Below are positions 26,752 through 36,013 of a DNA stretch of 64,000 bases, in pieces. The stretch comes from Oceanobacillus limi (GTDB taxonomy: Bacteria; Bacillota; Bacilli; Bacillales; Amphibacillaceae). The position numbers and the translations under genes were made by a program. Location of the stretch: assembly GCF_900111445.1 (NCBI RefSeq), contig NZ_FOHE01000018.1, positions 897-64,896 on the forward strand, given 5' to 3'. The first letter of the stretch is position 1. Each line of letters begins with the position of its first letter. The notes below the pieces were generated by a model. The model ran no database searches. It was given only the letters and a program-made list of their open reading frames with translations, and had not been told where the DNA came from.

Positions 26752-27348
26752 ATGAGTAACAAGAAAAAACGCATCTTGTGGCGTATTGCCGGAGTAATGG
26801 GTATCATTGTGGTTTTTGTTGGTTTCATGACTTGGCTTTTTCCATACTCTCCATTTAGTATTCATAAAAATTATGCATATCAACCGTACTTTATATCATT
26901 TGACGGTAAGAGTTATGAAACTATTTTAAATGATTTTAGAGATTCTTACGAAGAAGATTTGGAGGCTGATTTGGAGAACAAATACCCAAACCTAACCATA
27001 CATCGAACAGAAGCTATTCTTTCGTTTTTTGAAAAAGAATGGTTAATGAGTAAGGATCCTGTACCCATGGATGAAATTGATTTAAGCACAATGCTATTCG
27101 AGGTAGAAAATGTTAAAGATACATTGTTTAACCTCTTCGTGCAAGAGGATTATGAGAATGAAGAAAAAGAATATCTGGTTCAATGCATGAGACAATTAGA
27201 ATCAGTAGAAGACCAGATTATTAAATTGCAGAATGATAAATTTGCCTCTAAAAAACAGCTGAATCGTCAATTTGATAATCTTTATGGAGATTTTTTGAAT
27301 AGCTTTAAAAGCTATGTTACCTTTTATGATTATTCAACCCAAATGTAA
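26752..27348 (+). CDS. Membrane-anchored helical protein, unknown
   Basis: A 198-residue protein with a basic N-terminus, one transmembrane segment (about residues 10-30) and a mostly helical, acidic outer domain rich in Glu, Asp and Lys. No catalytic motif is seen and I do not recognise the family. AAAGGGGA precedes the ATG. The next gene (27387) also encodes a membrane protein with an outer domain and lies 38 bases downstream, so the two may be one unit. Confidence 0.6.
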   Translation: MSNKKKRILWRIAGVMGIIVVFVGFMTWLFPYSPFSIHKNYAYQPYFISFDGKSYETILNDFRDSYEEDLEADLENKYPNLTIHRTEAILSFFEKEWLMSKDPVPMDEIDLSTMLFEVENVKDTLFNLFVQEDYENEEKEYLVQCMRQLESVEDQIIKLQNDKFASKKQLNRQFDNLYGDFLNSFKSYVTFYDYSTQM

Positions 27349-27386
27349 TTCGGATAACTGTACTTAGTTGGAAGGGAGGTCGGAAA

Positions 27387-28148
27387 GTGGTTTCTAACCG
27401 TCAAACTCTGGTAAAATCAATTCATAATATATTTGAAAAGTTAGCTGGAGCAGGGTTCTTATTATCTATCATGTCATTATTTTTATTGCTATCATCTGAT
27501 GTCGATGATATGTATGAATTTGCTAATGGAATTTCTGATTTCTTTCCATGGGTTGTTGGTTTTAGTTTATTTACATATGTGATTGATTATCTCGTATTTA
27601 AGTTTTTAAACAACAGGAATACCATAAAAATTATTTTGTATATGGCTTTCGGTTATTTGATTTTTATGGTTAATCCAATGAATGTGTTTATGCTCTTGAT
27701 GGGTGTAATGGGACTAATATGTTCTCTTATATTATATTTCGGGAATCGTTTGGCACAAAGTTCTAATATTTTCACCTATGGATTTTCCATTGTTGTCCTT
27801 ATCCCGCTATTTATCATAATAAATATTGATTTTACAGAAAAAGAAGGCTGGAAAGAAGTAAGTTCTTCCTCTACTTTTGAAGCAACGTTTGATAACTTTA
27901 ATGGAAAACATGAAATTCCCATTCCATTACGGGAAGGGGATACATTAACGTTTTATACTACCTTCAACAATGAAAATGGAGGAGGCCATGGCCTCTATAT
28001 GTTAAACGAGAATGATAGAAAAATTGGAATGAAGGAAAGAAATGAAAATGAGCTACAATATTACGCTGACCAATCAGGTGTTTATCGAATCGTAATAATA
28101 GGTGATGACGTAAAGGGGAGTTTTACTGTCAATTGGAAAATAGAATAA
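27387..28148 (+). CDS. Polytopic membrane protein with an extracytoplasmic beta-rich domain
   Basis: A 253-residue protein. Residues 1-150 contain about five hydrophobic segments; the last 100 residues are beta-rich (FEATFDNFNGKHEIPIPL, then SGVYRIVIIGDDVKGSFTVNW), resembling an emp24/GOLD-like or pre-peptidase beta-sandwich placed outside. Start GTG follows GGGAGGTCGG. No family name is certain, and the function is unknown. Confidence 0.6.
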   Translation: MVSNRQTLVKSIHNIFEKLAGAGFLLSIMSLFLLLSSDVDDMYEFANGISDFFPWVVGFSLFTYVIDYLVFKFLNNRNTIKIILYMAFGYLIFMVNPMNVFMLLMGVMGLICSLILYFGNRLAQSSNIFTYGFSIVVLIPLFIIINIDFTEKEGWKEVSSSSTFEATFDNFNGKHEIPIPLREGDTLTFYTTFNNENGGGHGLYMLNENDRKIGMKERNENELQYYADQSGVYRIVIIGDDVKGSFTVNWKIE

Positions 28149-28208
28149 TTAGAATTTGATGGTAGCTTCATTATAGATGCTATACATCACAAGGAAGGAG
28201 TGATACCG

Positions 28209-28769
28209 TTGAGTACAACGGTGCTATTCATTCATAGTGCTGGTCCTCAAGGAGCGAATCAAGGAAGTAGTAACTTAATAGCATATTTAGAAAAAGCATT
28301 AAAGCACGATTTCAATTTTGTCTATCCAAACATGCCGTCACCAGAGCAACCGGCGTATCTTGAGTGGAAGAAGCAAGTTGAAAATGAGCTTCATTCTCTT
28401 ACTGGAGAAGTTATTTTAGTTGGGCACTCGTTAGGTGGATCTGTTCTTTTAAAGTACTTATCAGAAGAATCATATACCGCAAAAATCACTGGCTTATTTG
28501 TTATTGCAGCGCCTTACTGGGGAATGGACGAAAATTGGCAGCTGAAGGACTTTGTCCTCCAAAATGATTTCGAACAACACTTCAAAGATGTACCACAACT
28601 ATTCCTTTATCATAGCCGAGATGAGGAAATCGTACCCTTTGCACACCATTTAGCATACGCAAAAAAACTTCCACAAGCACAAAAACGCCAACTCGAAGGG
28701 ACACAGCACTTATTCCATAATGGCTTACCTGAATTATTGCAGGATATAAAAAGCTTATCAATGACGTAG
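28209..28769 (+). CDS. RBBP9/YdeN-type alpha/beta hydrolase
   Basis: A 186-residue compact serine hydrolase. The nucleophile elbow is GHSLGGS; the acid is probably in HSRDEEIVPF and the catalytic His in GTQHLFHNG. The short size and the TTVLFIHSAGPQGANQGSSN opening are typical of the RBBP9/YdeN group, esterases with unknown natural substrates. TTG 28209 was chosen since GGAG lies nine bases upstream, while GTG 28200 abuts it. Cytoplasmic by absence of a signal. Confidence 0.8.
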   Translation: MSTTVLFIHSAGPQGANQGSSNLIAYLEKALKHDFNFVYPNMPSPEQPAYLEWKKQVENELHSLTGEVILVGHSLGGSVLLKYLSEESYTAKITGLFVIAAPYWGMDENWQLKDFVLQNDFEQHFKDVPQLFLYHSRDEEIVPFAHHLAYAKKLPQAQKRQLEGTQHLFHNGLPELLQDIKSLSMT

Positions 28770-28821
28770 ATGGTATTGTCGTTCAATAGAGTTTTTGGCC
28801 CCTAACAAGGAGATAGCGTTT

Positions 28822-29373
28822 ATGATTAATATATTTTTTGGATTCCTGTTCATATTTTTTAAAACTAATTTAAGCTTTCTAGATATCGGGATTACATATT
28901 CCATAACGAATGTAATTGGGTATATTTCCATATTTTTTGGTCTAAAGGAGCTTGGGAGAGAGCATAAGCGCCTTGTAAAGCTAAAGCCGTATGTCATCTT
29001 TATGGTTGTTTATAGTAGTGTCTTTTTCCTATTGAATGTTACTGGAAACTCACCAGTGAAGCTGGGGATGTCATCGGCACTCCTATCATTTATAGCTATT
29101 GCAGGGCTCTTCTGCATGATAGCGGGGATGTTTATGGTATTTTATATTATTTCCGCTTTTTTGGAAGGATTAGATGGTGAAGTCGGTAGATACGATTCGA
29201 TGCGGAGATTAGAAAAAGTGTATAAAGCAATGATGTCATTATTTTTCATTGCAGGAATCTGTTTTTTCTTTTTCCCATTTCTAGCCAAGCCTATGATGGC
29301 AATCTTACTGTTAACAAAAGGTTTGTTTTTATATGAATTTTATCAGGTGTTCATCAGGGGAAGGAAAGTTTGA
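28822..29373 (+). CDS. Polytopic membrane protein, unknown
   Basis: A 183-residue membrane protein with about five hydrophobic segments and a cytosolic loop GLDGEVGRYDSMRRLEKVYKA. AAGGAG stands nine bases before ATG 28822; an ATG at 28795 has no site. I do not recognise the family. It follows the hydrolase gene by 52 bases. Confidence 0.6.
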   Translation: MINIFFGFLFIFFKTNLSFLDIGITYSITNVIGYISIFFGLKELGREHKRLVKLKPYVIFMVVYSSVFFLLNVTGNSPVKLGMSSALLSFIAIAGLFCMIAGMFMVFYIISAFLEGLDGEVGRYDSMRRLEKVYKAMMSLFFIAGICFFFFPFLAKPMMAILLLTKGLFLYEFYQVFIRGRKV

Positions 29374-29414
29374 GTTAATTTTCCCTGTTCAATCAAAAAG
29401 GAAATGAAAACCAT

Positions 29415-29470
29415 CCTCCACTTATAATAGGTACCTCAAAGGGAATACTATGAAAAAAATAAGTGGGAGG
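29415..29470 (+). promoter_or_regulatory. Leader hairpin that hides the RNase J ribosome binding site
   Basis: CCTCC-ACTTAT (29415-29425) can pair with ATAAGT-G-GGAGG (29459-29470), leaving one bulged G. The 3' arm is the GGGAGG ribosome binding site of the RNase J gene, so translation could be controlled by opening this stem. Confidence 0.55.
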
Positions 29471-29478
29471 CTATAAAT

Positions 29479-31146
29479 TTGAGTGCAAATCAGACGGCAG
29501 TATCTATTTTCGCATTGGGCGGTTTGAATGAAATTGGAAAAAATATGTATGCAATTGAATATGGCAACGATATTGTGATTATTGATTGTGGCAATAAATT
29601 TCCGGATGAGAGTTTGTTAGGAATTGATTTGATTATCGCGGACACCACCTATTTGGTAGAAAATATAGAAAAAGTCAAAGCTTTAATTGTCACCCATGGT
29701 CATGAAGATCATATTGGTGGGATCCCATTTTTCTTAAAAAATATCAATGTACCTGTTTATGCATCTCGTTTCACACTAGGCTTAATCGAACTCAAATTAA
29801 AAGAGCATAAGATCTTACGAGAAAGTAAACTGGTCGAAATAGATTCTAACTCCGACCTTAACATTGGCGAGATGAAAATAAACTTTTTCAAAGTGAACCA
29901 TAGTATCCCAGATTGCTTTGGAGTTGTTTTTCATACGCCGGAAGGGAATATTGTACATACAGGTGATTTTAAGTTCGATTTAACACCTGCCAATAAAGAA
30001 CACTCCGATTTTCATAAAATTGCTCGTATTGGTGAAGAAGGAGTTTTACTTTTATTGTCGGAGAGCACCAATGCAGAACGCAAAGGGTGGACTCCATCGG
30101 AACAAATGGTAGCAGAACACTTAGATGTCACGTTTATGAAGGCGGAGTATAAAATTGTTGTTTCTACCTTTGCATCGAATGTTAGTCGGATTCAGCAAGT
30201 CGTAAATGCAGCGCAAAAAACCAATCGAAAGCTGGCATTGCTTGGGAGATCGATGGTAAATGTTGTGAAAGTTGCGATGGATCGTGGCTATTTAACCGTT
30301 CCAGATGGGATGTTAATCGATCAAAAGGAGATTAATGACTTGCCGCCAGAAAAGGTGACCATCCTATGTACGGGAAGCCAAGGAGAATCACTAGCAGCGC
30401 TTGCTCGTTTGTCGACTGGAAACTTCCGGGGCGTCGATATATTACCTGGAGATACGGTGATTCTTGCAGCAGGTCCAATCCCGGGTAATGAAAAAAATGT
30501 AACGAGCATCGTTGATAATTTATATGAGCTTGGAGCAAATGTCATTTATGGTTCAGGAAGTACTTCTGGCATGCATGTTTCTGGACATGGCTACCAAGAA
30601 GATTTAAAACTGATGCTCACATTAATGAAACCAAAATATTTCATTCCAATTCACGGGGAACATAGAATGTTACACCATCACCGAATGCTCGCTGAATCGG
30701 TTGGCGTGGAAAAGGGCAACACTTTTATTTTAAATAATGGAGATGTGGTTGAAATTGAAAATACCAAGGCCCATCAAACCACGAAAATACCAGCTGGCAA
30801 TACGTATGTAGATGGTGGAGAGGTCGGCACGATGGAATTCGTCCTACGTGATCGTAGACAAATTTCAGAAGATGGAATGCTCATGATCATTTTAACGATG
30901 AGTAAAGCGGATGGGAAGCTATTGGCTGAGCCGGAAACCTTTTCACGAGGATTTATGGATAAAAGGTTTTCCGAATTCCGTAAAGACCTTATTAAGCTTA
31001 CGAAAAAGAACCTAAACGAGCTCCAAGAAGGGAAAAAGTACTCACGTAATGGAGTGAAAAAACAACTAAAAAGATCAATCCGAGAATTTATTTATAGTCG
31101 CACGAAGAAAGAGCCGATGATTGTGCCGATATTGATTGAAGTATAA
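29479..31146 (+). CDS. Ribonuclease J family protein (additional paralogue)
   Basis: A 555-residue RNase J: beta-lactamase fold with the metal site HGHEDH (H73, H75, D77, H78), then TGDFKFD, STNAERKG, beta-CASP domain with TCGSQGE-like TILCTGSQGES, and PIHGEHRM; the C-terminal domain ends KKEPMIVPILIEV. It is a 5'-3' exo- and endonuclease for mRNA decay and rRNA maturation. Start is TTG. In Bacillaceae the main rnjA usually follows rpoY (ykzG); no such gene is here, so I regard this as an extra paralogue. Its ribosome binding site may be sequestered. Confidence 0.85.
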   Translation: MSANQTAVSIFALGGLNEIGKNMYAIEYGNDIVIIDCGNKFPDESLLGIDLIIADTTYLVENIEKVKALIVTHGHEDHIGGIPFFLKNINVPVYASRFTLGLIELKLKEHKILRESKLVEIDSNSDLNIGEMKINFFKVNHSIPDCFGVVFHTPEGNIVHTGDFKFDLTPANKEHSDFHKIARIGEEGVLLLLSESTNAERKGWTPSEQMVAEHLDVTFMKAEYKIVVSTFASNVSRIQQVVNAAQKTNRKLALLGRSMVNVVKVAMDRGYLTVPDGMLIDQKEINDLPPEKVTILCTGSQGESLAALARLSTGNFRGVDILPGDTVILAAGPIPGNEKNVTSIVDNLYELGANVIYGSGSTSGMHVSGHGYQEDLKLMLTLMKPKYFIPIHGEHRMLHHHRMLAESVGVEKGNTFILNNGDVVEIENTKAHQTTKIPAGNTYVDGGEVGTMEFVLRDRRQISEDGMLMIILTMSKADGKLLAEPETFSRGFMDKRFSEFRKDLIKLTKKNLNELQEGKKYSRNGVKKQLKRSIREFIYSRTKKEPMIVPILIEV

Positions 31147-31545
31147 AGTGGGTTGAGAGAAATTATCGTTACAACAGATGAAGTTCATGAGGTAAGTAAA
31201 AAAAGAAGAAGTGGCACCAAATATAGATAACCGGTTCCGTTTAGAGGAGTACACTGGTTAATTAACAGGGAAATCGCACAATAATTCACAAACGAATTCA
31301 TTGTGCGATTTTATTGATGGAATTGTTTTAATGAATGTTATCATGCTGAATAACACCAAAATCACCCATGTATACAATTTGATGACAGAATATTATAATA
31401 TAATTATTACTTTAAAAAGCTACAGGAATCGTCATAATGATTGTCCCTTTATTAATAATAATCAACTATAGTAGAGAAGTTGGACAGTAACTCTGAATGA
31501 AAGCTTATTTAACTAATGGAAGGATAGTGGAAGGAGAGAAGCATC
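31147..31545. other. Intergenic region with a terminator
   Basis: No gene is supported in these 400 bases. A strong hairpin lies at 31271-31314; the rest is AT-rich, and the last part carries the ribosome binding site of the small gene that follows. Confidence 0.5.
31271..31314 (+). terminator. Terminator after RNase J gene
   Basis: AAATCGCACAAT (31271-31282) pairs with ATTGTGCGATTT (31300-31311), with inner AATTC/GAATT pairs and a following TTA. Confidence 0.75.
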
Positions 31546-31737
31546 ATACATAAACAGAACAAAGGACCCAATAAGCCTTTTAATGACGCAATGGAACATA
31601 TGAATCATATTCAAGGTTACCCAATTAATAAAAGAGGAAAATTGCCCTTGCCTATTAAGATAATAGGTGTTTGTTTATTCGGTGCAATGTTCTTGATGAT
31701 ACTAATCGGGCTAATTGCCAATTTTATAATCAACTAA
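31546..31737 (+). CDS. Small one-helix membrane protein with apparent ATA start
   Basis: The frame gives 63 residues: a polar N-terminal half (KQNKGPNKPFNDAMEHMNH) and a hydrophobic C-terminal helix (IKIIGVCLFGAMFLMILIGL). AAGGAGAG at 31531-31538 is ideally placed for a start at 31546, but that codon is ATA. The first ATG (31591) lies in the conserved-looking part and has no site. Either a rare start is used or the start codon has mutated. I do not recognise the family. Confidence 0.55.
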   Translation: MHKQNKGPNKPFNDAMEHMNHIQGYPINKRGKLPLPIKIIGVCLFGAMFLMILIGLIANFIIN

Positions 31738-31826
31738 CCTTTTAAGATTGATATCGAATGTTAGGAGGCTCTAAAAACTGTCATATCTTTTTAGTCGAAG
31801 AAGTGTAGTAAAGTTAGGAGGGTTTT

Positions 31827-32180
31827 ATGTTTCAAAGAAATTTTTATCTATTTTTCGTTATCATCATCTTGTTTGTAACATCTTGTTCGGAGGCTAATCA
31901 GTCTTATGCTGGAGAAAGTGAAAATTGGAAGGTTAATTATGGAAGAAATGAAACAATGGTAATCGTTTATAGTGGAGAAAAACCTCCACCAGAAGAAAAA
32001 GTCAACATATCTATTGAACAGAGGACATCCTTATTAACTACAAATATTTATCTTACTGATGGTGGAATAAATAAACAAAATGTTTCATTCAATTATTCTC
32101 CTAATGTAGCAGACGTTAAGATCCGTATTAAATGGGATGGGAAGTCCGAAAATGTGATTTTAAAAGAATTAAATCCTTAA
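31827..32180 (+). CDS. Small lipoprotein, unknown
   Basis: A 117-residue protein with a lipoprotein signal: hydrophobic FYLFFVIIILFV, lipobox VTSC with Cys at about residue 20. The mature part is a predicted small beta-domain (KVNYGRNETMVIVYSG, VKIRIKWDG). It should sit on the outer face of the membrane. AGTTAGGAGGG precedes the ATG. No family is recognised. Confidence 0.65.
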   Translation: MFQRNFYLFFVIIILFVTSCSEANQSYAGESENWKVNYGRNETMVIVYSGEKPPPEEKVNISIEQRTSLLTTNIYLTDGGINKQNVSFNYSPNVADVKIRIKWDGKSENVILKELNP

Positions 32181-32240
32181 AGAATTTCTCGCAGTATTAT
32201 GTTTGCATCACAAAATAGAATTATAGACTGAATTAATAAA

Positions 32241-32274
32241 TCACCTCAACTGTGAAATTATATAGATGAGGTGA
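32241..32274 (+). promoter_or_regulatory. Inverted repeat covering the ribosome binding site of the DUF3888 gene
   Basis: TCACCTCA (32241-32248) is the exact reverse complement of TGAGGTGA (32267-32274), which contains the ribosome binding site GAGGTG for ATG 32280. The 18-base loop allows a translational switch. Confidence 0.5.
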
Positions 32275-32279
32275 ATCAA

Positions 32280-32960
32280 ATGAATAAATTAACTGCTGTC
32301 ATTGTGATTAGTTTTATAAGTGTTTTATTGTCTTATCCCGTACAAGCGGAAGAACCAAAGGATACGATTGACAAAGATTTTGGTATCGACCTGTCAGGGT
32401 ACGAAATCCATTCTATTGGCTCGTTTAATCAACTTGGTGATAAAATTACTCCACTAGCGCACCTTTACTTCAGAATTTTGGAACAAGAGAAAGAGTGGAT
32501 CGGTGAACCTCGCTTTTACACAAAAGGAGATAGTGGATATATCCACATTTGGAAAAAAGACGGTACCAATGTTCTCTATCAGGTTGAACAAGGACCAAAT
32601 GGTATGTGGGAGATTACCGATATAAAACGAAAGAAAATAGACCGAATACCTGTACCAAAGACACTATTAAAAGAGGTTTTAATTGAACAGCTAATGGATC
32701 CAATAGCGAAAGCGATAAAAGAACACTATAAGCCTAAACTTTGGTACATGGGTTTTGAGAAAGTTATTAAAATAAAGAAAGATGAAACAGAAAATGTTTA
32801 TTATGTAACTGTACAAGTTCAAACATTTGAAGGTGCTCATAACCCTCCATATGGAGAAGAAACGATAACCTTTCGAATAAAAGGGAGTGAGATTCATGTT
32901 TCTGATTACAAGCATAGGGACATCCCTGAAGAGGAATGGTCAAAGTTAGAATTGCGATAG
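32280..32960 (+). CDS. Secreted protein with DUF3888-like C-terminal domain
   Basis: A 226-residue exported protein. Signal peptide: KLTAVIVISFISVLLSYPVQA with a probable cleavage after QA. The C-terminal part (LLKEVLIEQLMDPIAKAIKEHY, KPKLWYMGFEKVIKIKK, then FEGAHNPPYGEETITFRI) fits DUF3888, an extracellular domain of unknown role in Bacillaceae. ATG 32280 has GAGGTG seven bases upstream, preferred over the GTG at 32271. Confidence 0.7.
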   Translation: MNKLTAVIVISFISVLLSYPVQAEEPKDTIDKDFGIDLSGYEIHSIGSFNQLGDKITPLAHLYFRILEQEKEWIGEPRFYTKGDSGYIHIWKKDGTNVLYQVEQGPNGMWEITDIKRKKIDRIPVPKTLLKEVLIEQLMDPIAKAIKEHYKPKLWYMGFEKVIKIKKDETENVYYVTVQVQTFEGAHNPPYGEETITFRIKGSEIHVSDYKHRDIPEEEWSKLELR

Positions 32961-33048
32961 ATCCTTCATCATAGATTAACTTAATCATGTATTTCATTGA
33001 AACTTTGTGTTGTGCTAATATAATCACCAAATACTTGAATAAGGGGTT

Positions 33049-33225
33049 TTACTCCCTTTTGGTTTTAACAAATTGAACAAACCAATATAACGCTATCCAA
33101 GGTAATACATAACGTGTCGCCCATTCAATAGAGCCGCCAATAAAATAATAAGCATTATAACCAATCAAGTTTAGTATAAAAAATACTATTACCAATCCAA
33201 TTGTTCCATATAATAAATATCTCAT
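33049..33225 (-). CDS. Small two-helix membrane protein
   Basis: A 58-residue protein with two transmembrane segments: YLLYGTIGLVIVFFILNLIG and RYVLPWIALYWFVQFV. ATG 33225 follows AAGGAG; the frame extends upstream but without a better site. A decayed paralogue at 25103-25284 shares the segment LPWIALYWF, which supports a real gene. No known function. Confidence 0.65.
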   Translation of the reverse strand: MRYLLYGTIGLVIVFFILNLIGYNAYYFIGGSIEWATRYVLPWIALYWFVQFVKTKRE

Positions 33226-33356
33226 TTCTTCTGCACTCCTTGTTTCGATTGAATTGCTCAAGAGCGTGCGCTCCTAATAAAAATTAATGCAACATTGCAC
33301 TTAGTGCTATTTTCTATCTAATAAATAACTTAAAATAAACAGGTCTACTGTTTTGA

Positions 33357-33842
33357 TCATCCCTGTGGTTTGGCTATTGCAACCGTTAGTTTTCTCCAAT
33401 AGCGTTTGTCTTCATCACTTTGTTTAAAACCACGTGACTCGTAAAAGGGTATGCCTAGTTTATTGCCTTCTTGTACAGAAACATATTGTTCAGTTGCTCC
33501 TTTTTTTATATGTTCTGTTGTAAATGCATTTAGGAGCTTTGTGCCAATTCCTTTATATCTATACGATTCATCGATATAAAAAACATAAATTTCACTGATA
33601 TCTGGCTCAGATATGGTTCCACCAATTGTTCCTACAACCTTGTCATCTGCGATTGCTACGTGAGTATATGTTCCTTTCATAATATCCTCATGAACTCGTT
33701 TATGGTTATACTAATATTCTACATTTTTATTTTGATATTCCTCACTATAAATCCCTTGAACAGTTTGCCGCCAGCCTATGGAACAAATTTTACTTATCTC
33801 TTTTGTATGTTCTGAAGATGCTCTAACTATTGATATATTCAT
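33357..33842 (-). pseudogene. GNAT acetyltransferase interrupted by one TAG codon
   Basis: From ATG 33842, which has a strong site (GGAGGTG, 6 bases away), the frame reads MNISIVRASSEHT, then ICSIGWRQTVQGIYSEEY, reaches TAG at codon 44 (33711-33713) and continues without other stops to a 161-codon total. The second part has VVGTIGG, the acetyl-CoA loop YRYKGIGTKLL and FYESRGF of the GNAT fold. A restart at ATG 33680 would give a 107-residue protein without the first strand and helices. A single nonsense mutation is the simplest reading. Confidence 0.8.
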
Positions 33843-33951
33843 GTATAACACCTCCGAGTTTTTATGTAGATAATTCTATTATTGATCGTTTCATTTGTTA
33901 GAAGAGTAAACTGAAATTGTAAAAGTTTTTCGTTGTTGTTCAAGTTCAACC

Positions 33952-34767
33952 TTACAATTCAATCCAATGCCTTGGTCTTTCTAAATAACTTGGTATTTTA
34001 GTATGAACATCTCCAACTGCTGAATTGATTTGTGACTGTGTAATAAAGAGAACTTCAGACAAGTCAGCACCACTTAAATCAGCGTCTCTAAGGTCAGCGC
34101 CAATAAAATCAGTTCTCCTCAAATCACTTTGGCTTAAATTTGCCGCTATCATTAGTTTCCCACGAAAATCTTCGCCTTGTAGATTTAACCCCTTTAAATT
34201 CGCCCCTAAATAGTCTGGCTTTTTCTTTAAACCGTTCTTTTTACCTTTGTTATTCCAGTTTGCTCTATACATTTCACTTGACTCTATTAACAGAGCGTTG
34301 ACCTTGCTTCTATGTGCTGTTATATCAATTTTTAAAATTTCTTCTGGCTTTTTTATGGTTAGTTCAATCGTTTCTTCATAAATCTTTTGCAGGCAATTTT
34401 GTATCGATAGTGTTTCCTTTAAAGTAAGAGTTTGTTGGAGATACCAGAGCATTTCATACAGCTGTTGAACAAGAGGAAATACAGCAAACATTTCCTCTGC
34501 ATGTTCAGATTCTTCACGCCAATCTTTACCTTTATAAATCGACTGTGAAACATGCTGACCAGCTCCAAAACACTCATAAGAAACACAACCACGAAAGCCT
34601 TTCTCCCTCAATTGTTCGTGTATAGTGCACAAGTTATTTGAACATAAATTACGGCAAGGATCTCCAACATCTTTGTTATAAGGAAAATCAGATGATTTTC
34701 CATAAGGTAACGCTACACAACATAATCCAAAACAATTTTCACAATCCGATTTTAATTCATTAAACAT
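33952..34767 (-). CDS. Pentapeptide-repeat protein with Cys-rich N-terminal domain
   Basis: A 271-residue soluble protein. The N-terminal part has many Cys residues (CENCFGLCC, CRNLCSNNLCTIH, GCVSYECFGAGQ) that probably hold a metal or cluster. A helical middle follows, and the C-terminal part has about ten A(D/N)Lxx pentapeptide repeats (GANLKGLNLQGEDFRG, then GADLRDADLSGADLSEV), a right-handed beta-helix. ATG 34767 has GGAAGTG; an ATG at 34791 has no site. This Cys-domain plus pentapeptide layout is widespread in Bacillales, without a proven role. Confidence 0.78.
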   Translation of the reverse strand: MFNELKSDCENCFGLCCVALPYGKSSDFPYNKDVGDPCRNLCSNNLCTIHEQLREKGFRGCVSYECFGAGQHVSQSIYKGKDWREESEHAEEMFAVFPLVQQLYEMLWYLQQTLTLKETLSIQNCLQKIYEETIELTIKKPEEILKIDITAHRSKVNALLIESSEMYRANWNNKGKKNGLKKKPDYLGANLKGLNLQGEDFRGKLMIAANLSQSDLRRTDFIGADLRDADLSGADLSEVLFITQSQINSAVGDVHTKIPSYLERPRHWIEL

Positions 34768-34987
34768 TTCACAGCACTTCCTATAACACACATTTATTTT
34801 TTTGCTTTGTGAATTTAATAGTTAAAGTCTTCTTTTATTGACCTGGCATGTTAGCTTAATAACTTCTAACTAAATACTAACATAATATTCAAAAAATAAA
34901 ATCAAGATTTAAACACAAAAGAAGGTGACACAAAAGAAACACTTTCTTTAAGTATTGCCCTGTTAACGCAAAAAGACGCTCTTTTAT

Positions 34988-35347
34988 TTACTGGTAAACC
35001 CTTTTCCGAGAACTTTTTTTATTTAAATCAACAAAGACTACAAGGTTTCCATTGGTATCCGTCTTCGTGTTATTAAAAGTAACAGAATAAACTTGGTCTT
35101 TGTCATAATTTATATCAATTGATGCTTTGATATCATCATTTACAAGTACTTTTTTTACAGTTGAATCCTTTGGGCTTACAGGAATTAACGCACTTTCTTC
35201 ATCAGTTAAATTATTGAAAGCTACCATCTCAATTGGCATTTGGTTCTTGGTCTTTGATGCAGAATAGAAAGAAGCTATTTCTATAACCATAAATAGTAAA
35301 AGTATCCCTAAAATCCCAATAATAAGAAGTTTAATTGATTTCTTCAT
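34988..35347 (-). CDS. Small membrane-anchored protein, unknown
   Basis: A 119-residue protein with a basic start and one transmembrane segment (LLIIGILGILLLFMVIEI), then an outside domain of about 90 residues containing a possible beta-hairpin region (VLVNDDIKASIDINYD, YSVTFNNTKTD). GGGAGAAG precedes the ATG. It is not recognised. It is monocistronic. Confidence 0.6.
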   Translation of the reverse strand: MKKSIKLLIIGILGILLLFMVIEIASFYSASKTKNQMPIEMVAFNNLTDEESALIPVSPKDSTVKKVLVNDDIKASIDINYDKDQVYSVTFNNTKTDTNGNLVVFVDLNKKSSRKRVYQ

Positions 35348-35644
35348 AATACTTCTCCCTTCAAACCTTGTTAAACAATCCTGCCCCCGATGGTAAAAAA
35401 GATCTCCTTGTTGTGGTTCAGCCCTCGTATGAAATACTAATTCATTCTGTTTTTATATATAAGCTAATCCAACTCCATTAAGTAGCTTGTTATTTTATTA
35501 TAATATATTTTGAATATTATGTTAGTATATAGGTAAGAGTTATTGAATTTACAAAGCGAAGCAGGCATGGAAAATAGTTGGCTGAGGGTCGTTTCCCTGA
35601 CAAAGCAGCTTTTTGGGAGATTAACGGTATTTAGGGGGATGGAT

Positions 35645-36013
35645 ATGGAGTTATTTACTACTATAATTGTAGTAGTTATTATTTCTGGAATGATATTTCT
35701 TATGGCAAGAGGTTTTTTAGCGGAATCCTTTTGTCCAGGTAAAGTGGTTCGATATATTTTGCTCTTTATTATAGGGGCTTTTGTAGGCGGTTCCTTACTT
35801 TATATATACTCCGATTTAGGAATTGAATCGGATGCTCTTCGGAAATTTGGAAATGCGGCCTCGATTCTATTTGTAATTTGGTTGGAATTAAAAAAAGAAG
35901 ATGAGAATTCGGAGCGGGAAACTAGTAAAGCTTCGGACATGAAGTTATTACGTGTGCTTCCGATTAGTTTTGTTGTAATTTCGATTGTACCTTTATTTGT
36001 TACGTTTAATTGA
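35645..36013 (+). CDS. Three-helix membrane protein, unknown
   Basis: A 122-residue protein with an N-terminal hydrophobic segment, a second one around GAFVGGSLLYIYSD and a third at the C-terminus (ISFVVISIVPLFV), with an acidic/basic cytosolic loop (KKEDENSERE). The ATG at 35645 has AGGGGG at good distance; the frame is open further upstream but without a site. Function not recognised. Confidence 0.55.
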   Translation: MELFTTIIVVVIISGMIFLMARGFLAESFCPGKVVRYILLFIIGAFVGGSLLYIYSDLGIESDALRKFGNAASILFVIWLELKKEDENSERETSKASDMKLLRVLPISFVVISIVPLFVTFN

